DNA of 64,000 nt from Clitoria ternatea (lineage: Eukaryota; Streptophyta; Magnoliopsida; Fabales; Fabaceae): the NCBI GenBank assembly GCA_037962975.1, contig CM075676.1, positions 25,043,001 through 25,107,000 on the forward strand, in the 5' to 3' direction. The notes under the pieces are model-generated. The model did no database searches, was not told the DNA's origin, and saw only the letters and a list, made by a program, of their open reading frames with translations. Below are positions 50,031 to 61,029 of this stretch, one piece after another; the first letter of the stretch is position 1; every line of letters begins with the position of its first letter. The position numbers and the translations under genes are program-made.

Positions 50031-50943
50031 TGATCCGGTCCTAACACCGGCCCCCAAGAGCATGGCTTCAATGCCTTGCCAGATCAGCATTTGGAATAAA
50101 GAGAAGTACTCTTCAAATACACTACTAATACTATACGGAGTGCATACCGCCAGGGCAAGTAACACCGCCAAGGTTCATGACTCCGCCCAGGCACGTTACC
50201 CCGCCAAAGAATGTAACTCCGTCCAGGCATGTTACTCCGTCCAGGCATGTTACTCCGTCAAGGAATGTAACCCCGCCAAAGTTGTTACTCCGCCAAGCCA
50301 TAGGCTCAACTCAGGCGGAATACTGAATTTCCCACACTGCGTAGCGAGCCCATACTCACAACCCCGGCACGAGATTGACTCTGTCTTGAGAGGTTAATAA
50401 TGGGAATCACGCTGTCACGCATAAAGGGAAATAATAATAAAATATTAAAGCACTAACGCTTTCCAGACAAGTTGTGATACCTACTACAATAATGGTGCTA
50501 GTAAACGGCGCAGGGACCCACAACCTTTTCAGCATTATGCCTGGAGACAAGGAGCGGGTCCTACCAATAATGCAGCACCAGTGACAGGTATATAAACCTC
50601 TCTTGAAAAGGTATAAGGGATCCTCTTCCCATTCTCTGAACCTTACACTCTATTACTTGCATAATCCTCTCCGATTGTCTTTCTAAGTCTCTAAGTATTC
50701 TGAGATACTGACTTGAGCGTCGGAGAACGATTGCAGGTACCACCCCCAATTGGGTCAAGGCAAGTCAGATCCCGTCAGGCGGACTGTGACACCGCCCCGC
50801 AGTACATTACACTCCGCCTCAGCATACGAAGACTCTTTGTATTTACATTTATACATACATTGCTTTGTATCAAAACATATTTATATGTACATTTTGAGTT
50901 GTTCTACAAGCATACTTCTACACCCCCTGTAAAGAACAGTTCA
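50031..50943 (+). repeat. Solo LTR of a Tat-lineage gypsy element (913 bp)
   Basis: Starts TGATCCGGTC and ends AGAACAGTTCA. The 5-bp target duplication ccaac is at 50026-50030 and 50944-50948. A TATA (gtatataaacc) is at about 50588. The start resembles the 34430-35026 LTR (TGATCCAGTG ... ACCGGCCCC). There is no internal region, so it arose by LTR-LTR recombination or a related loss. Confidence 0.85.
50148..50315 (+). repeat. 18-bp tandem repeat inside the solo LTR
   Basis: Units of the type actccgtccaggcatgtt / accccgccaaagaatgta repeat with an 18-bp period about eight to nine times. It lies in U3, upstream of the TATA. Confidence 0.85.
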
Positions 50944-51178
50944 CCAACCAATCATAATATTTTTACCGTAAAGAGTATGAAAGCTTACAAGAGATAAATT
51001 ATGATTATTTGATATATAGAAATGGCTATATTATATTCCTATAGAGGATATATACACACTACTCCCAAGTGAAATAAAATAATAAGATTTGAATATCCTA
51101 GTATGGAAAGTACACGTATCGATAATGAGAGATGAGCAAATATTGATTGGGAACTTAGCTATCTTAAAACTTAAGTGA

Positions 51179-51368
51179 TATTATGAATAATTATGGATGT
51201 CCCCCCTAAAGTTTTGATATTTATAAATGTCCCCCTCTCACCTCCTATAAATACCCCCTTCACTCATTAATACAAGACTACTTCATTTCTATTCTCTCAT
51301 TTCTCTCTTCAAATTTCTCTTCCTCCATAATTCTTCTTCCTTCACAATTTCTAGTTTATTTCATAACA
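51179..51368 (+). repeat. 5' LTR of copia element 2
   Basis: Starts TATTATGAATAATTATGG and ends ATTTCATAACA. TATA (tataaata) is at 51246-51253, followed by a CT-rich stretch. Together with agtga before it and the copy at 57202 it defines the element. Confidence 0.97.
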
Positions 51369-51384
51369 CGTTATCAGCACGAGG
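51369..51384 (+). promoter_or_regulatory. Primer-binding site (tRNA-Ile anticodon arm type)
   Basis: cgttatcagcacgagg follows the LTR directly. Its complement reads CGTGCTGATAACG, which matches the anticodon stem-loop of eukaryotic tRNA-Ile(AAU) (CGTGCTAATAACG) except at position 34. It does not resemble the usual tRNA-iMet 3' end. Confidence 0.65.
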
Positions 51385-51481
51385 TTCTGACCAACTGAGA
51401 TCTAAGGTAACAGAATTTTAATTTCTTTTCATAATTTTATTTCAATTTATATTATATGTATATATATATATATATATTATA

Positions 51482-51637
51482 ATAAGTTCCTGAAGAACTT
51501 ATATTCCACACATCCCAGCAGGATGTATAAAATATTAATAAGTTCCTGAAGAACTTATATTTTGAACATCCCTATGGGATTTAAAAGAATTCCTGAAGAA
51601 TTCTTGAAAATATTTACTGATAGTTCCTGAAGAACTA
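51482..51637 (+). repeat. Leader hairpin series, copia element 2
   Basis: Six stem-loops in 156 bp: ATAAGTTC-ctgaa-GAACTTAT (51482-51502), ACATCC-cagca-GGATGT (51510-51526), ATAAGTTC-ctgaa-GAACTTAT (51538-51558), ATCCC-tat-GGGAT (51568-51580), AAGAATTC-ctgaa-GAATTCTT (51585-51605) and TAGTTC-ctgaa-GAACTA (51621-51637). Four share the loop ctgaa. Confidence 0.85.
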
Positions 51638-51800
51638 GAAATTAAATACTTTGTTATTTTATCACATTTTAATATGTTAATTAATTATATTTATATTATG
51701 ATTTATTTATAAATTATATTTACATTATTTTGCCAATTGCCAATTAATTTGCTTTCACTTTATTGATGGCTAGCTAACAATGCTTCACATTATTACCACT

Positions 51801-51940
51801 TTTAACAATGCTTCACATAATGCTTTCAATTATTACCACTTTTAATAATGCTTCACATAATGCTTTCAATTATTACCACTTTTAATAATGCTTCACATAA
51901 TGCTTTCAATTATTACCACTTTTAATAATGCTTCACATAT
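51801..51940 (+). repeat. 40-bp tandem repeat in the leader
   Basis: A unit starting tttaataatgcttcacataa repeats exactly every 40 bp (51801, 51841, 51881, 51921). It is absent from the leader of element 1. Confidence 0.95.
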
Positions 51941-52087
51941 AATATTGTTTTGCTTCCAATTGCTCTTATTGATTCCACCTACATAAATGATTATACATTT
52001 ACATTATTGAGTTACTATGTTAATATATGTGTATCAAAATATTACATGCATAAATGATTTAAAAAAAAAAAAGGACCTTAACAAAGG

Positions 52088-52148
52088 GTAGCCAAGATTC
52101 GAACCATGAACCTTGAAAGAAAGGTAACTTACCACTAGGACACTTGAT
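52088..52148 (-). other. Antisense tRNA-like sequence in the copia leader
   Basis: On the minus strand, GTGTCCTAGTGGTAAG resembles a D-arm with A box, and GGTTCGAATCT a B-box/T-loop, separated as in a tRNA. The anticodon arm (ACCTT ... AAGGT) is imperfect, with a TTC-type loop. It lies about 250 bp before gag, as in element 1 (about 215 bp). Confidence 0.55.
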
Positions 52149-52395
52149 ACAATTCATGTATTTATGCAAACTAAATTGTTATATCACTAAGTTACCTAGC
52201 AACATTTTTTTAATAACCATAATAATAATTTTTTTTAACCTGTTTAATTAATTTACATTTTTTTTACTCTTATAATAAAATAAAATTAATAATTCATCAT
52301 TGACTTGTTACCATCATTAGATATTTATAATTAATAAATTTATTCATTCGAAATATATCTAATATATTGTTTCAACTTCTTATATAGAAATAACT

Positions 52396-53430
52396 ATGTC
52401 AAATATTACCAACCTTGAGTTCGTGGCTCTTGACATATCTGGAAAAAACTATCTATCATGGACATTGGATGCTGAAATCCATTTAGATGCAAAAGGTCTT
52501 GGAGACACCATTAAAAATGGAAATCAGGCATCTAACCAAGATAAAGCTAAAGCCATGATATTTTTACGCCACCATATCCATGAAGGGTTAAAAAATGAAT
52601 ACTTAACAGTTAAAGACCCTCTTGTTCTGTGGAATAATCTAAAAGAAAGATACGACCATCAAAAGGATATAATTCTTCCAAAAGCCCGTTATGAATGGAT
52701 GCATTTACGATTTCAAGATTTTAAATCCGTAAATGAGTATAATTCTGCAATGTTTAGAATTACTTCGAGATTGAAATTATGTGGAGAACAAGTCACTGAA
52801 AGTGACATGTTAGAAAAGACATTCTCTACTTTTCATGCATCCAATTTGCTCCTGCAGCAGCAATATCGCCAAAAAGGCTTTATAAAATATTCTGAATTAA
52901 TTACTTGTCTCCTTGTGGCTGAGCAAAATAATGAATTGCTTATGCAAAATCATGAATCCCGTCCAACTGGAACTGCTCCATTCCCAGAAGTGAATGTAGC
53001 AACGCACGATCATAATACTCATGGTCGTGGTCGTGGCCGTAGCCGCGGTCGTGGACGAGGTAATGCTCGGGGACATGGTATTGGTCGTGGATATGGTTTT
53101 GGCCGTGGTCATGGTCGAAATGATAAGAGATCATCATTCACATGGAAAAATAAAGAACTTATGAAAAAAGGGACAGATGCTCAAAATAGCGAACAAACTA
53201 AAAACATCTGCTATCGTTGTGGTAGCAAAGGACATTGGTCTCGAGTTTGTCGCACACCAAAGCATCTCGTAGATCTATACCAAAAATCCCTTAAAAATAA
53301 AGGGAAAATAATAGAGACAAATTTTACTGGTATAGATGATGATTTCTCTGACTTTAGTGTTGATGATTTTCTTGCTCTTCCTGAAGAAGAAATTGACCAC
53401 TCGATTGGAGAAGGGAGTGCCCCCAAATAA
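52396..53430 (+). CDS. Copia element 2 gag (344 aa)
   Basis: Open throughout. The N-terminal region (MSNITNLEFVALDISGKNYL ...) is a UBN2-type capsid domain. Residues about 210-245 are Gly/Arg/His-rich (HGRGRGRSRGRGRGNARGHG), likely for RNA binding. A CX2CX4HX4C knuckle (CYRCGSKGHWSRVC) is at about residues 272-285. The C-terminus is acidic (DDDFSDFSVDDFLALPEEE). Stop TAA is at 53428, and pol begins 122 bp later in another frame. Confidence 0.95.
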   Translation: MSNITNLEFVALDISGKNYLSWTLDAEIHLDAKGLGDTIKNGNQASNQDKAKAMIFLRHHIHEGLKNEYLTVKDPLVLWNNLKERYDHQKDIILPKARYEWMHLRFQDFKSVNEYNSAMFRITSRLKLCGEQVTESDMLEKTFSTFHASNLLLQQQYRQKGFIKYSELITCLLVAEQNNELLMQNHESRPTGTAPFPEVNVATHDHNTHGRGRGRSRGRGRGNARGHGIGRGYGFGRGHGRNDKRSSFTWKNKELMKKGTDAQNSEQTKNICYRCGSKGHWSRVCRTPKHLVDLYQKSLKNKGKIIETNFTGIDDDFSDFSVDDFLALPEEEIDHSIGEGSAPK

Positions 53431-53552
53431 ATTATTTTAATGTTTCATGTAATTTGTTTTGTTGTAAATTTTGTCTTTATCAATAAAATTTTGTTAAATA
53501 TTATTGTTAATTATATTTTACTCATGATTTATTTTTATTTATTTAATGAAGA

Positions 53553-56500
53553 ATGAATGCTCATGTGAATGATGAAGATATATGTCTCGCAGACAGTGCA
53601 ACAACTCATACCATTCTCAAGAATGAGAAATATTTTTACCAAATAGTAAAACAAGAAGCAAATGTTAATACAATATCTGGTAGTATAAATATAATTGAAG
53701 GCTCCGGCAGAGCCAGTATTTTGTTGCCTGGAGGAACAAAATTGCACATTGAAAGTGCATTATATTCTAAGAAGTCTCAAAGAAATTTATTGAGTTTTAA
53801 GGATATCCGCAGAAATAGATATCATATTGAGACCACAAATGAAGGAAATGATGAATATCTATACATTACAAAGTTAATTTCTGGTAAGAAATGTATATTG
53901 GAAAAATTGCCTTCATTTTCCTCCGGTTTGTACTACACATATATTAGTACAATTGAAACAAATGCCATAGTAAACCAGAAGTTTACAAATAAGAATGACT
54001 TTGTTATCTGGCATGAACGATTAGGCCATCCTGGATCAATTATGATGCGAAAAATAGTTGAGAATTCAAATGGTCATTATTTGTCCAGCAGACAAATTAT
54101 GCAAACTAAGAATTTCTCATGTGCTGCTTGTTCTCAAGGAAAATTAATCATTCGGCCATCACCAATGAAAATTGGGAATGAACCACTTATATTTTTAGAG
54201 CGTATACAAGGTGATATTTGTGGACCAATACACCCTTCATGTGGACCATTTAGATATTTTATGGTTTTAATTGATGCATCAACTAGATGGTCACATGTTT
54301 GCTTATTATCAACTCGCAACTAGGCGTTTGCGAGATTACTAGCTCAATTAATTCGTTTAAGAGCTCATTTTCCTGATTATCCAATTAAGAAAATACGCCT
54401 TGATAACGCTGGTGAATTTACATCTCAATCATTTAATGATTATTGTATGTCCATTGGAATTGATGTTGAACATCCTGTAGCACATGTTCATACACAAAAT
54501 GGACTTGCTGAATCATTGATTAAACGTTTGAAATTGATAGCAAGACCATTGTTAATGAGATCAAAACTCCCAATTTCAACTTGGGGACATGCAATCTTGC
54601 ATGCGGCAGCACTTATTCGTATCAGGCCTACAAGTAATCATGAATATTCCCCTTTACAATTGGTTCATGGTAAAGAACCAAATATTTCTCATCTAAGAAT
54701 CTTTGGAAGTGCGGTATATGTTCCTATCTCTCCTCCGCAACGCACTAAGATGGGACCTCAAAGAAGGTTGGGAATATATGTTGGATATGAAAGTCCATCC
54801 ATAATAAAATATCTTGAACCTTTAACAGGTGATTTATTTACAGCTCGTTTTGCTGATTGTCATTTTGATGAATCTATTTTCCCATCATTAGGGGGAGAAC
54901 ATAAACAGTTGGATAAAAGGATTAGCTGGAATGAGAGGTCTTTATCACATCTTGATCCTCGAACAAAACAATCTGAACTAGAAGTTCAGAAAATAATTAG
55001 TTTGCAAAATTTAGCAAACCAATTGCCTAATGCATTTGCTGATCCAAAAAGAGTAACTAAGTCACATATACCAGCTGTTAATACTCCAATAAAGATTGAT
55101 ATCCCCGAAGGACAATATAAATTTGCAAATGAGTCTGAAGCCAAAATAAAACGTGGCAGACCTGTTGGTTCTAAAGATAAAAATCCTCGGAAAAGAAAAG
55201 TAAATAAAGATGATGGTCGAATCGAGGATATAAAGACTCCAGTAGAGTCTCCTGACATAATCAAAGTTTCAAATCCAGAAGAAACTAAGGTACCTGAAAT
55301 TGATACAAATAAAGAGATCTCGATACATTATGTCATGGATGGTATACAATGGAATCGACCTGAAGTCGATGTTGATGAAATTTTTGCATTCAAAGTAGCT
55401 CTTGATATCATAAATGATGATAAAGATTATGAGCCAAAATCAGTTAAAGAATGTGCACAAAGAAATGATTGGCCAAAGTGGAAAGATGCAATGCAAGAAG
55501 AGTTAAACTCACTTGCAAAACGTAAAGTTTTTGGGCCTGTAGTCCAAACACCCAAAGGTGTAAAACCAGTTGGGTACAAATGGGTCTTTACGAGAAAAAG
55601 AAATGAAAATGGTGAAATTGTGCGATACAAAGCAAGACTTGTTGCACAAGGATTCTCACAAAGACCTGGAATTGATTTGAAGAAACATATTCACCAGTGA
55701 TGGATGCCACTACTTTTCGATACTTGATAAGTTTGGCAATCCGTGAAAGGCTTGACTTACGCCTTATGGATGTTGTTGCAGCATATTTATATGGCTCACT
55801 TGAAAATGACATATATATGAAACTCCCTGAAGGATTTCATTTGCCTGAAGCATATAAAACAAATCCTCGAGAAAATTATTCAATCAAATTGAATAAATCT
55901 CTTTATGGATTAAAGCAATCTGGACGAATGTGGTACAATTGTCTCAGTGAATATTTGTTGAAAGAAGGGTACAAAAATGACCCAATTTGTCCATGTGTTT
56001 TTATGAAAAGAGTCGGAAAAGAGTTCGTCATAATTGCTATTTATGTAGATGATTTAAACATCATCGGAACTCCCGAAGAGCTCTCAAAGGCTGTAAATTG
56101 CTTAAAAAATGAATTCGAGATGAAAGACTTGGGAAAAACAAAGTTTTGTCTCGGATTACAATTAGAATATTTAAAGGAAGGAATTCTGATGCACCAAAAG
56201 ACTTATACAGAAAAGGTGTTAAAGCGGTTTTATATGGACAAATCACACCCATTGAGCAGTCCAATGGTTGTAAGGTCACTAGAAGTGAGTAAAGATCCAT
56301 TTCGACCTCAAGACAAAAATGAAGAACTACTTGGTCCTGAAGTACCATATCTTAGTGCAATTGGTGCACTAATGTATCTTGCTAGTCATACACGACCTGA
56401 TATATCATTTGCTGTTAATTTGTTAGCAAGACATAGTTCTTTACCCACAAAAAGGCATTGGAATGGGATTAAACACATATTCCGCTACCTTAGAGGTACA

Positions 56501-57058
56501 ATGGACATAGGTTTATTTTTTCCATATGTATCTAAGGCAAACCTAATTGGTTATGCAGATGCGGGGTATTTGTCTGATCCTCATAATGGTCGATCACAAA
56601 CAGGTTATTTGTTTACATGTGGTGGTACAGCAATTTCATGGAGATCCATAAAACAAACAATCACAGCAACATCATCTAATCATGCTGAAATCTTAGCATT
56701 ACATGAAGCAAGTCGAGAATGTGTTTGGTTAAGATCTATGATTCAACATATTCAAGAAACTTGTGGCTTGCATGCTGGAAAACTACCACCAACAATTTTA
56801 TGTGAAGATAATGCAGCTTGTATTTCTCAGTTAAAGGAGGGCTATATTAAAGGAGATAGGACAAAACATATTTCACCAAAATTTTTCTTTACTCATGATC
56901 TTATAAAGAATGGTGAAATAAATGTTCAGCAAGTCCGATCATGCGAGAATCTAGCAGATATCTTTACAAAGTCATTACCAACCAAAGTCTTCGAGCAACT
57001 AGTACAGAAGATTGGTCTTCGACGCTTACATAAGTGTTCTGATGAGGGGGAGAATTAA
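53553..57058 (+). pseudogene. Copia element 2 pol (protease, integrase, RT, RNase H)
   Basis: Own ATG at 53553, two codons after an in-frame TGA. Protease DSAT; integrase WHERLGHPG, CAAC, GDICGP, RLDNAGEF and NGLAES; AT-hook-like KRGRPVGSKDKNPRKRK near 55145-55200; RT YVDDLNII near 56040; RNase H YADAGY, HAEILAL and CEDNAACI. The end is HKCSDEGEN. Two breaks: an in-frame TAG at 54321-54323 within the integrase core and a one-base frame change near 55678 between the KARLVAQGFSQRPG stretch and the RT start. All catalytic motifs are otherwise present. Confidence 0.95.
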
Positions 57059-57201
57059 ATATTTGTAATTTAATTATTTTTACGGATATACTTTGTAAAG
57101 AATGTTGTACTCTTTTTCCTTCACTAGGTTTTTGTCCCACTGGGTTTTTCCTAGTAAGGTTTTAATGAGGCACATTCTAAATACGGACATCCAAGGGGGA
57201 G

Positions 57202-57391
57202 TATTATGAATAATTATGGATGTCCCCCCTAAAGTTTTGATATTTATAAATGTCCCCCTCTCACCTCCTATAAATACCCCCTTCACTCATTAATACAAGG
57301 CTACTTCATTTCTATTCTCTCATTTCTCTCTTCAAATTTCTCTTCCTCCATAATTCTTCTTCCTTCACAATTTCTAGTTTATTTCATAACA
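57202..57391 (+). repeat. 3' LTR of copia element 2
   Basis: 190 bp, one mismatch to the 5' LTR. It is flanked on the right by agtga (57392-57396). Confidence 0.97.
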
Positions 57392-57396
57392 AGTGA

Positions 57397-59299
57397 TTAA
57401 TTTGTCTTTGATGAATATCATCGACATGGCCTCTCAATCAATCAAAATTTTGATGGACAAATGGTTCAGCGAATCGGAAACATATAGACCCTTCCTTTTC
57501 GTAGAATCTCCTCGTGCCGTCTCTTTTGATCGCATACTTTTGTTTCTCTACTAATCATCCTTGACTTTAGTTACATGTTTTAAGTAATTTTTAGGTATCC
57601 GAATTTAAGTGGTTAAAACTTGTTTAGTTTACACGCGTCATCTTCTTCACATAATCATGAAATCAATTGTGATTACTGTACGCAATTTGGCTTAACTCCC
57701 TCAATAATATCTTCTTACAAGTCATGTCCCTGTTGAGTCATGCAACTTGATATGTTTAATTTGTCTTCTTGTTATAAGATAAAACAACGCAGGAGAAAAG
57801 CTAATGAGCATTACCTAATACTCTAAACAACCCCAAAAGATAATTTTTTATTTTAAATAATTATTATTATATTTTTCCTGATACTTAAGCCTTTTAAAAA
57901 GAAGATTAATACTCTGTATATAATTTCTTATCATATTAACTTCTTACTTTCTATTGCTTATTATATATTTCCTACATAATTAGGGACCATGCAACCTAAA
58001 TATCAAGTTGCAATATAATTTTTTTTATTAGCAAAAGAATTAGTATCCAAATATATAAATCATCTTACAAAATAGCTATAAATAACATACTAAACCCAAC
58101 AAGCATACATTACCCATAAACAAGTAAACAAATTTAAAGTTCATTTGCCCATTTAAAAAAAAGGAGTAAAAATATTCTCCCTTTATGAGATATAGGGAGA
58201 CGCAAAAATGTATTACTGAATTGAATGAAAAATGAATATATACAAAAGAGGTATGAGAGAACTCCTTTTATATATACAAAGAAAAACTAAACCAGGGGTT
58301 TATATATGTAAAAAAAAATAACTGTAATAATAAACTCATCACTAAAATTCTTTCCTTATCTCTTATAATTTTATCTAATATATTTTTACCTTAATATTAT
58401 CTTCACATAGTAAAATTCATTTCTAAATAATCTATTATCATTTCTAAATAATCTATTATCTATAATTTAGACCTTTTAAGCTAAAAAAATGTGATACAAC
58501 TTTAATTCTAGCTTAAATCTAAAATTCAAACGTATAATTTATCATGTAAGTTCATACTTATTCGGTTAAATTGGTCCATACCGATTACACTTACAGATAT
58601 TGATTAATAACTTATAGTATTAAGTATCATGAACACTTAATTAAGGAGTGCTTCTTTTTGACGATGAGATTAGAGTATTGCTGGTAAGTAGTGAAGAATT
58701 TCTACTAATTGCATTCCTTTGGATCAATTCAAGTAATCATATCAGATTAAGACTCATAATTCGGAGGAAATATTCTTCAATCGACCCATATATATAAGCG
58801 CACTGAATTTCGTTAATTGGGCATTGATTCCTTGAATAGTAATTAGTAGTAGTTTATCATCACCTACTACTTAAAATTTTTAATTAACAGGATTTTAATT
58901 TTAATTTTTTTGTACATGTTGGATTTGAATTTAAATCTTCAAACATAGAACATAAGATTAATTGAATTGTCTCTTGAAGGATGGGCTATTGGTACCCTGT
59001 CATAACTATTTATACTCCCAGTTTTCTTACAATGATTATTTTAGGATAAGTACATGCATAATTTGGAAGTCACGCAAAAAAAAAATGGCACAGTCTCCCT
59101 TGAAATCCTTATTTCTATATATATAATTTTAAAAGCAAAACTTTTAATTATATTACAAATTGTGTAAGGATGTAGAAATCAAGGTTGGTCAATATTAATG
59201 ATGATTTTAACTGAAAATTAATTATATTTTTAATTTAATTTTATATAAAATTAAACAAGTTTAAAAAACCCTAATTTTATTTAGAGGTGAAGTAGGAAG
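57397..59299. other. AT-rich intergenic DNA
   Basis: No supported gene. A 42-codon frame at 57426-57554 (MASQSIKILMDKWF ...) has a good ATG context but no recognisable family. The rest is low-complexity AT-rich sequence. Confidence 0.45.
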
Positions 59300-60145
59300 G
59301 GATTCAACTCTAGTCAAATTTTACAATTCTAGAGTAATTACGGCCTCTCAATGTCTTACATGAAGAACTTAATCCTCACAAAATTTGGGCAGCTCACCCA
59401 ATTTCACAATCTCTCAATATCACACTTAGGTTCAAAAAACCCAACTTTTAAGAATCATTTATAAGGGTGTACAACAACTATAAACTCTCAATAGAGTGAA
59501 TGAAACAAATTGAAACTCACAAAAATAGACTCCCAAGAAATAGAAAGCTTAGAACTAGAAACTCAAGAATATGCAAATACTAATTCACTCTTGCATCTTG
59601 TGTGTTGTCTCCTAGTGATTTACTCCCTATTTATGAGGTCTTGGAGCTTGAATGGTCGAGTAGAGAACATTAGGGTTTGTGCTCTATTTTGGGAAAATAT
59701 GACCTGTTTCTATTTTTAAGTTGATATCTATCATTTTTACGCACGTTAATCGGTTAGTCTAACATGCTAATCGATTAGTCTCAAGCTAATAGATTATTAT
59801 ACCTTTGCTAATCAATTACACTAATGAGTCAACCTTTATCTTCATCCAATCAATTGTGCTTCTTTTGCTAATCGATTACACTGATAAGTTATCCTTTTTC
59901 TTTAATTCTTTCATCATCTAATTGATTGTGCTTCTTTTGCTAATTGATTAACACATGACCAGCTATAGTTTTAAGCACTTTTACATGATAGCGATCTTTA
60001 TACATTTTGATTCTTTTTGCTTATGGATCCTATACATGTAATTCTAAGAAAGTATAACTAAGTACATAACTCTATTTCTTTTGATTTTGAACTTGATTTC
60101 TTGGAGAATTTTTCTTGTCATTATTAAAAACTTGTCATGCAAACA
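59300..60145 (-). repeat. Probable 3' LTR of the Sirevirus-like element
   Basis: On the minus strand it begins TGTTTGCATGACAAG directly after the purine-rich aggagaa tract. A TATA (cataaatagggag on minus) is near 59625-59640. The left end is not defined. The stretch 59750-59960 contains several taatcgatta-type motifs. Confidence 0.45.
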
Positions 60146-60597
60146 TTCTCCTATTTTTTGATGATGGCAATTATTATGTTCATCTCATGGAGGTGTTAGT
60201 TTTGACAAATATATTAAATTCAAGATAAAAGAATTTCCCCCTTAATAAATTAGTATAAGCGTAATCTCAGTGGATGAAAACAAAAGAAAATCGCATATCT
60301 CTCCCCCTTTGGTATCATCAAAAACAAATGATAGTGACACAATGCGAACAAAAGCATTCTTAATAAATTTAGTCAAACCATAACATAGTCAAAATAGTCA
60401 AACCATAACATAACCAAATTTTCTAGAAATATCACTAAGTATTAAAGAAAACAACAACTAAGAGCTATCAAGTATCAGGTGTGAAAAAGTGTATGTCAAT
60501 GATTTGTTGGGCGAGATTAAAGTTGCTGATAGAGGTCCTCGTAATGTTACTGCTCAGATTTTTGGAGACGCTAAATGGAGGCTTCGATTTGATTTTA

Positions 60598-61017
60598 TCA
60601 AACATCAAGACGATCAAAGCGGCCATTAAGGCAAGTGTACAATCCAGCAATAGCATCATCCGGTACAGTAGGAGGTGCATTAGCAGGTGTTGGTTCAGCC
60701 ACATAAGGGTGATCGCTTGTTGGGCCATTGCTTTTGAGGTACCAATGGTCCTCAAAACGATACATGCCCATTTTGGTTAGATGGTGGTTAGCAATTGTGG
60801 CTTTAGTTATGACGCGCTCCATAACTTCATTAGAGAAGTCAACTCTAAAATGCCTAAACAGCTTAGTAGGCAAAATAGCATATGGTAACTTATGTTGTTT
60901 CTTAGCTTTCAACATATGAAGCTTAACCAAATCAATCCAGTTAATGTCCTTGCCATTATTGATAGCCCATAGAACTAGGACATCGATTATAAACTTAAAT
61001 ATAATCACCTTAATCAA
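60598..61017 (-). pseudogene. Env-like / plant transposon protein ORF fragment of the Sirevirus-like element
   Basis: 139-residue open frame downstream of RNase H in the same orientation. The stretch DVLVLWAINNGKDINWIDLV ... LPYAILPTKLFRHFRVDFSN resembles the C-terminal part of the 'putative plant transposon protein' domain found in Sirevirus env-like ORFs and related plant ORFs. The upstream part is missing. Function in these elements is not established. Confidence 0.55.
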
Positions 61018-61029
61018 TTAAAAAGAGGC

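Larger units (their letters stand above)
51179..57391 (+). mobile_element. Ty1/copia element 2, complete, young (6213 bp)
   Basis: LTRs 51179-51368 and 57202-57391 are each 190 bp and differ at one base (51287-51292 region: caagActac versus caagGctac). Target duplication agtga is at 51174-51178 and 57392-57396. The polypurine tract ccaagggggag precedes the right LTR. Gag (52396-53430) is open. Pol (53553-57058) has one stop and one frame change. The low LTR divergence means recent insertion. Confidence 0.97.

Noticed and set aside
57426..57554. Small 42-codon frame with good ATG context
   Set aside because: No family resemblance, no splice or promoter evidence, and such short frames are expected by chance.
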